From positions 19,179,383-19,243,382 of the forward strand of contig NC_135252.1 in NCBI RefSeq assembly GCF_964204865.1: a stretch of 64,000 bases of DNA, read 5' to 3'. Within the stretch, counting starts at the first letter, position 1. The number at the start of each line of letters is the position of its first letter. The DNA comes from Styela clava. Its lineage: Eukaryota; Chordata; Ascidiacea; Stolidobranchia; Styelidae. The translations under genes and the position numbers were made by a program. Positions 58,816 through 64,000 of this stretch are shown here, piece by piece. The notes below the pieces were generated by a model. That model saw nothing but the letters and a program-made list of their open reading frames with translations. It searched no databases and had not been told where the DNA came from.

Positions 58816-59778
58816 GTAAAAAGTTTGGCATCTACATCGAACACAATTAAACCAATGAACAATGAACAGCATCGGTCATGAATTGCTCAAATGTAAATTG
58901 TACTCATTGAGATTTTCACGCCGACCTTGGGATTTGTGTAATGGCGATATCTTGCTTAAAAATAAACTTGAGAGCTAAAAAAAAATTCGACAAAAATACG
59001 ATTCCAATCTATTTATATTTGGCAGTTTAGCACGTATTTGATGATATTTTAGAATAGTAATCTTTTATTTCAGTTATAGTAATGTGAATCGCAACTGGAG
59101 TACGGTGAACTCAAATAAATTATTATGACAAGACATTATAAATATTGAAATTATAAATAACTCCCTCACAAATTCGTCAAAATCATCGTGGAGGTGCCAC
59201 TAAAAACTTCATTTTCCCCCGTTACTTATATCTATGATTCACACCGAATTATCGAACCTGGCGTGCTCGCCAATTAGGATGCAGCCTCTTTTATATTTTT
59301 TTAAAACGTCATCAACTACGGTGAACTTCGGAAGATCTCAAGGTTCGACTTTTTTATTTTTATCAAACAACAAATAGAAGATAAAGCGACACAGCAGACA
59401 TAAAATGATCACGCGAAAAGATCTTTTCTTATCAAAGCGCAAATCAACTTTCACTTGGTCTCAGCCAAAACGTAGAACACGACAACTTCGTGCGTTCTGA
59501 TGCCTTGGTTCTGCCGGACCAATCAAAGCAATAACAAGAATATTGCTCAGACACCGAGGACATATCGATCAAAAGTTAGGGGATCCCCCAAAACAGCGCT
59601 CTTACTCCATAGTGACACCTTGTGTCTCATCACTAATTAATTAATCACTAATTAACTCGCTAATTATACTGCATAATTCGCCCAAAATCAATAGGTTTCT
59701 GGTCCGAGATATGATAAATGCACATGACAAATCTGGAGCAGATTCAATCTCGTTTTCGTGAGATATCGCGTGCATCTA

Positions 59779-59813
<35 letters not shown>
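59779..59813. repeat. (ACAG)n microsatellite
   Basis: About nine ACAG units. A shorter, degenerate version of the same context (GATATCGCGT...CAGACTAACAGACAAAT) lies at 28,230–28,275. Confidence 0.9.
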
Positions 59814-59815
<2 letters not shown>

Positions 59816-60044
59816 TTCCTATCAACATCTTTCCACATTTCTCTTATCTTGAATTCACATATACTCAATATCATTGGATTCTAATACTCAATAATACTTG
59901 AATACTTATTTTAATACTAATTCAAGTCAGATTCAATCATTTACATAAGACAAGGATTACCATGACAAAAATAAATATAAAACTTTGCTCAATGAAATAT
60001 TCAAAGATTAATATTACAGAAATAACGACCATATATTTCTAATG

Positions 60045-60876
60045 CATATCGTCACGCTAATAACCGAATTGCGTAAGTCATTTTCAGCAGTTTTGAGAAA
60101 AACGTAAAAAACTTCCTAATGATATTGCTATGCCATTGAGAGTCAATAATTTGCCATGGTTCAATTTTTTGATCGTAGCCGGATTTAAGTTAATTTGTAT
60201 GACGCAGTCATGTGACGTCATAATGGCGTACTGAGACTTAAGCAGAAATGTGTCTATGACTAGGGGACATACGCAATTTTGAAACTTGACTGTATGAACC
60301 AGTCCTGAAAACCAAACAATTCAAAAACTAATGTAATCCTTTGTATATACGATGTCTAATCCTCAAAATAGCTAATCTGTTTCAATTACATTATTTTTTA
60401 TGTTTAAAAATATATATTTCATCAATATAGCACGCTCTGCACATCCACCGAAATAAGACTAAAGTTAAATATAAAGATTAAAACAGCAATGTATCTTCAT
60501 ATAGAAGCCAACCAAGGTGAATTGGACTCAGACAGTGAATATCACAAGTGCACGCCTTTCTATACTGAGTATAAATTGAAATCTATAAGCGCTAAGTTAG
60601 AATCTGAGATGCAAAAACTCGAAAATCCTTCGCCGAGGTTATTTTGCCCATGTGACGTCACAATAGCCCTGCCTTAACATTGATAATTCTTTATGACGAA
60701 ACAATAGAACTAATTTGCATATCAAACAAAATCTCTATTTTTATGGGTTTCGGAATTCTTAAAATAAAATCTAAGTTAACAGACAGGTGCGCAGCATTAC
60801 ATAAATACCTTTTTCATGGAAAACTCAAAACTGCCAAAAATGACTTACGCAATTCGGTTATTAGCCTGACGATATG
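60045..60876. mobile_element. 832-bp element with long inverted ends
   Basis: About 55-bp inverted ends: CATATCGTCACGCTAATAAC at the left and CATATCGTCAGGCTAATAAC read inward from the right, continuing with the shared CGAATTGCGTAAGTCATTTT stretch. Inner GTGACGTCA motifs lie at about 60,211 and 60,650. Its superfamily is unknown and no clear target duplication was found. The 62- and 66-codon open frames inside belong to the element and show no transposase features. Confidence 0.7.
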
Positions 60877-60971
60877 GTGAACGATAAAATACTAAGGGAA
60901 TTCCATCATTCAATTAGGCTCTCAATAATGAACACATTATTCGAACTATGCGGATTCGTTGAGTACGATCG

Positions 60972-63959
60972 TTATTTTCTCCATCCAGAAGATGGTCGCG
61001 GCTCAGAGTACTTTCTTTCGACAATTTGCCAAGCTTTGTGTAGTTTGTTCCACTTTTCTGTAAACTCCTTTAGATTTTTCTGAAACAATAAGATAACGAT
61101 AAAGTAGAGTTTCGTATTAATATAACTCAAATCAAATTTCTATATGACTTACGTTCGTGAGCCAGTTTTTGGCCTGACCGCATTTCCCCCAAAGTTTTCG
61201 TTTATCTGCCGCATCGTAATGATATAAATATCCTTCAATAACAGAGACAAGAATTTCCAGATCCTAAATGAAATTGTCAAGTTTATTTCAAGAATGCAAC
61301 ATGTTGAATGTAAAAAGCAAAAATAGGTTTACCAGATTATTCTAAAAAAAAAAGATTCTGAGTAAGAAATTTTATAACAAAACATTGATTTCATTTAAGA
61401 GATCTCGGGTGCAAACTACGTCTTCTTTTCTGTATGGGAGTCAATAAATCTAAAAAGAATTTATCTACAAACCTGACGATTGCGTTTTTTACCATAATCT
61501 GCATCATTTCTCAGTAGCGTCAATGTTGATGCTGATTTATGTCTCTCTGTTCCCATCTTTGTTCCCTACATTAACAATTTATATTTGTATATTGCTTCTA
61601 ACTTTACTTTATACGTTGGACTTACTAGAGGTTCATAGTACAAATAGGCTAAGTCTTCGAACTTCTTGTATCTTTGTATTATAGATTTTGTGAACTAGTG
61701 TAATAAAGATTCGACTTACTTTGACAAAAATTGTCTCGCCATGAGGTGAAATTACCGCGTAAGAAGGTTCCAATGGATATTGCTTTGTATTTTTGCCGTG
61801 GTGTTGTTGAATATTGGTGGCGGTTGATTACTCTTGCTGTAAATACTAAATAGAGAATTTAATCGAAATTGTTTCCGCAATATTTCTTGTAATTCTGAAC
61901 TCTTTTGATTAACTAGTTGAAAAATAAATACCAATACGTAATGACTCATTGTTTAGAGCGCTGGACTTGGTTGTCATTGCAAGTTCTACAGCTCGGTTTA
62001 AAATCCCATGTCCGCAGCTAATCCGGTGTGTATTAAATTGAATATGCAACACCCAACTGGCAAGATTTCTTTTGGAATCTTCTACAGAACTTTGCTCGTA
62101 GCAAAAGGTGCGAATGCGTCATATATAGTATGATATATTACAAAGCTGAGCAGTGTTGGCACTGAGGAAGTTTGTAAACTATCTCTAAGTATGTGAAAGG
62201 CCTCTGGTTTGAATCTGTTGTCTTCAGCTTCACAAAATCCGGTATTCCCAGCGGTCAATGCGTGAGTTGGTCAGTTGCGGAGGTTTGAAATATTTACCTC
62301 AGGAATATTAGATGTGTTAGGCGATACATATTTTGCACAAAAATATTTTTGCTTCTACAAAACTATAGCCCAGGGGTCGGAAACATTTTTGATCAAGAAA
62401 GCCATAAAAGGTACATATTTTCAACTGTATTTCCGTGCTAGCCATATAGCATTTTTTCACATAATCAGGCCTGAATTTTTTACTTAAAAGTCAACACATA
62501 CATTGTCGATATACATTTAATGTGACTTCTGATGCTACATGTTGTCGCTGCGGGCCTACGGGTACTCACATGTAGCACAAGTTGACATATACGATACTCA
62601 TCAAGTCATCACCCTTCGTTAGTTTAGGCATCTCCGTAGTATTTTAAAAACTATCTCTGCTAGTTCAATTTATATACGACAAATACTGTAACTAAGTTTT
62701 TGAATTACATCCGAAATGAACTTGACTGATATCTGTGGTTCTAATTTCCATCATTACTTCCACGGCTAAATATGAATTAAATGTTTGTTTATTGTTTCGT
62801 CATAATTGATTTGAGATTTCATTTTAAGAAAAATTCATGTATCGCTATATTTGAACTGCATGATTTTTCATTTCTTGCCATTGTTGTAAACTGCTTGTCT
62901 GAGAAAGTCTGACTTTGGTCGGACGAAATGTCGGATACATTTGTGTTAGTGTGCAACTGGACTCTTTAATTGGTTATAATACTGTAACTAGGACGTATAA
63001 ATGGACGAAACGCTTTATTGTGTTGCTCTGTGACCATTTCGTATTGCGATGTCATAGAATATATTCCAGAATCCCCTAGTCTTATCACAATGCCTGTCTG
63101 GTAATTTCTTAGATAACGTAGACATGCGCTGGGCACACATTCTCACGTATTGGCCAATTCTGCCAAATTTGGTTATAAAGGAGTTTAAAATCTCATAACA
63201 ATAGTAAGCTTAGCCTTAGAATACTATTTTATACTATTTTTCTGGAAGCCATATCTCGTTGTTAAAAGAGCCATATATGGCTCGCGAGACATGGGTTCCC
63301 GACCTCTGCTATTAGCCGCTTAATACATTCCAGGAATTACTTGTGCAGTTTCGTTCAGGGCAAAGCCAAGCAATAATTCATAAAACGGGAAATAAATGGG
63401 ACGTCAAAATCATGCAGATTACAAAATTAGAAGACGAGGAAACAGGACGCTAGTATTGTTTATGGGCTTTTACATTTCAGAAAGAAATTTAATTATAACA
63501 TGCTGAAAATATATTTTATATGATCTTTCGCGGATGAAAATTTCAAAAACTGTTAGACTATTACAAGAGATTCAAGTGTCTTGCTGCGCACTAACACAAA
63601 TATAATTATGTAACGTTTCATCTGAGCAAAGACATTTACCCTACATTAAAATATATAGTCTTCACTGTTACTACACCACCCTTGCATCATGTGCATACCG
63701 ATCCACCGACCAAAAAGTATAGAAAAGGGTTAGTCACGCATAAATCCGATAAATAGCACTATAAACTAATTGTGTAGTCTAAAATGATGAGAAAAACCTT
63801 TCAAATGCATTCTGCCAGTTTTCTACGATTTGCAAGTGCACATCCAATAATACTTTTATAACATACCGAAAATGAAGGTGAATGTGTCTTTGACGTGGTC
63901 TGAGTTTGACTAGTATCAATGCCAACTTTCGGCCCGTTTCTGCTCTGCGCTGACATTGG
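60972..63959 (-). CDS. Hsp70-lid-like protein, copy 2 (5' end outside window)
   Basis: Minus-strand phase-0 exons: 63959–63867 (PMSAQSRNGPKVGIDTSQTQ, TTSKTHSPSFS), 61782–61720 (QYPLEPSYAVISPHGETIFV; acceptor weak), 61565–61473 (MGTERHKSAS..., NDADYGKKRNRQ), 61263–61153 (DAADKRKLWGKCGQAKNWL) and 61079–60972 (NLKEFTEKWNKLHKAWQIVE, stop TAA). The last three match copy 1 exon for exon. One extra base in the last exon shifts the frame, giving SSGWRK and a stop 11 codons before the position used in copy 1. The lid part resembles the Hsp70 C-terminal helical bundle; the N-terminal exons are Ser/Thr-rich and unrecognised. The gene continues beyond 64,000. Confidence 0.6.
62371..63308. mobile_element. 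hAT-like non-autonomous element, 938 bp
   Basis: Left end CAGGGGTCGGAAACA, right end read inward CAGAGGTCGGGAACCC; flanks CTATAGCC and CTATTAGC are a near 8-bp duplication. It contains AGCCATA/ TATGGCT stretches near both ends. It sits in a large intron of lid-like gene copy 2, and no transposase was seen. Confidence 0.75.
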
Positions 63960-64000
63960 CTGCAAAAGGAACAAATAAATCTATTTATAAGAAATATTAC

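Larger units (their letters stand above)
57330..59150. repeat. Tandem duplication, unit 1 (lid gene block)
   Basis: Matches about 59,160–61,700 as a direct repeat. Examples: 57,350–57,690 against 59,166–59,530 (CAAAATCATCGTGGAGGTGC; CAGCCAAAACGTAGAACA) and the three lid exons against those at 60,972–61,565. A 0.8 kb TIR element (60045–60876) is inserted in unit 2. Confidence 0.8.
59160..61700. repeat. Tandem duplication, unit 2 (lid gene block)
   Basis: Direct repeat of 57,330–59,150, with a 0.8 kb insertion and an (ACAG)n tract. Confidence 0.8.

Noticed and set aside
59779-59813. CRISPR-like repetition
   Set aside because: This is a plain (ACAG)n microsatellite without spacers; no CRISPR array is present in the window.
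60489-60880. Two open frames of 62 and 66 codons
   Set aside because: Both lie inside the 832-bp TIR element; no homology is recognised and no splice context was found.
1-64000. Functional tRNA or rRNA genes
   Set aside because: I looked for tRNA A/B boxes with a foldable cloverleaf and for rRNA-like stretches. Only SINE-type B boxes were found.

Overview
This is an AT-rich animal genomic window: genes are split by GT–AG introns of 100–3,400 bp, AATAAA polyadenylation signals are present, and there are many hAT-, mariner- and piggyBac-type elements plus a tRNA-like SINE. There is no bacterial organisation (no operons, no Shine-Dalgarno sites). An invertebrate is clear; a tunicate is my guess and is not proven. 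All gene models below were spliced by eye.

Layout. (1) 1–8 kb: a decayed minus-strand 'mini-exon' gene (copy A, 936–2160), a small secreted collagen-like gene on the plus strand (4485–6849) and a BACK-domain fragment (6929–7138). (2) 8–17.5 kb: a second mini-exon gene (copy B, 9293–11398, minus), enclosed by an inverted repeat (about 6.3–8.7 kb against 13.1–17.8 kb) that carries a frameshifted relic of the collagen last exon. (3) 17.8–27 kb: an Hsp70-like gene on the minus strand, with a complete 2.8 kb piggyBac-type element in one intron. (4) 28–43.9 kb: repeats and a near-repeat of block 1, made of mini-exon gene copy C (33362–34798, minus) and a second collagen-like gene (36772–39226, plus). 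(5) 43.9–50.7 kb: a second Hsp70-like gene on the plus strand, the inverted paralogue of the first, followed by phase-0 exons to 55.2 kb that look like alternative 3' ends. (6) 57.9–64 kb: two tandem minus-strand exon sets coding for an Hsp70-type helical lid; the second runs off the window.

Large-scale structure. Blocks 3 and 5, with their flanks, form a giant imperfect palindrome (about 17.8–30.4 kb against 39.9–51.1 kb). The two Hsp70-like genes diverge head to head, with the mini-exon/collagen unit in the loop. The 1–6.9 kb and 32.8–39.2 kb blocks are direct repeats about 32.3 kb apart.

Most notable points. Both Hsp70-like genes go from the nucleotide-binding domain almost directly into the helical lid, and I find no β-sandwich substrate-binding domain in either. 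The mini-exon genes are built from repeated 54- or 60-bp exons, each flanked by phase-1 introns, encoding variants of a QIEDIVPKP-type repeat behind a signal peptide. The duplicated copies act as empty-site controls that define the ends of two mobile-element insertions (piggyBac-like at 20125–22917, foldback at 35205–35622).
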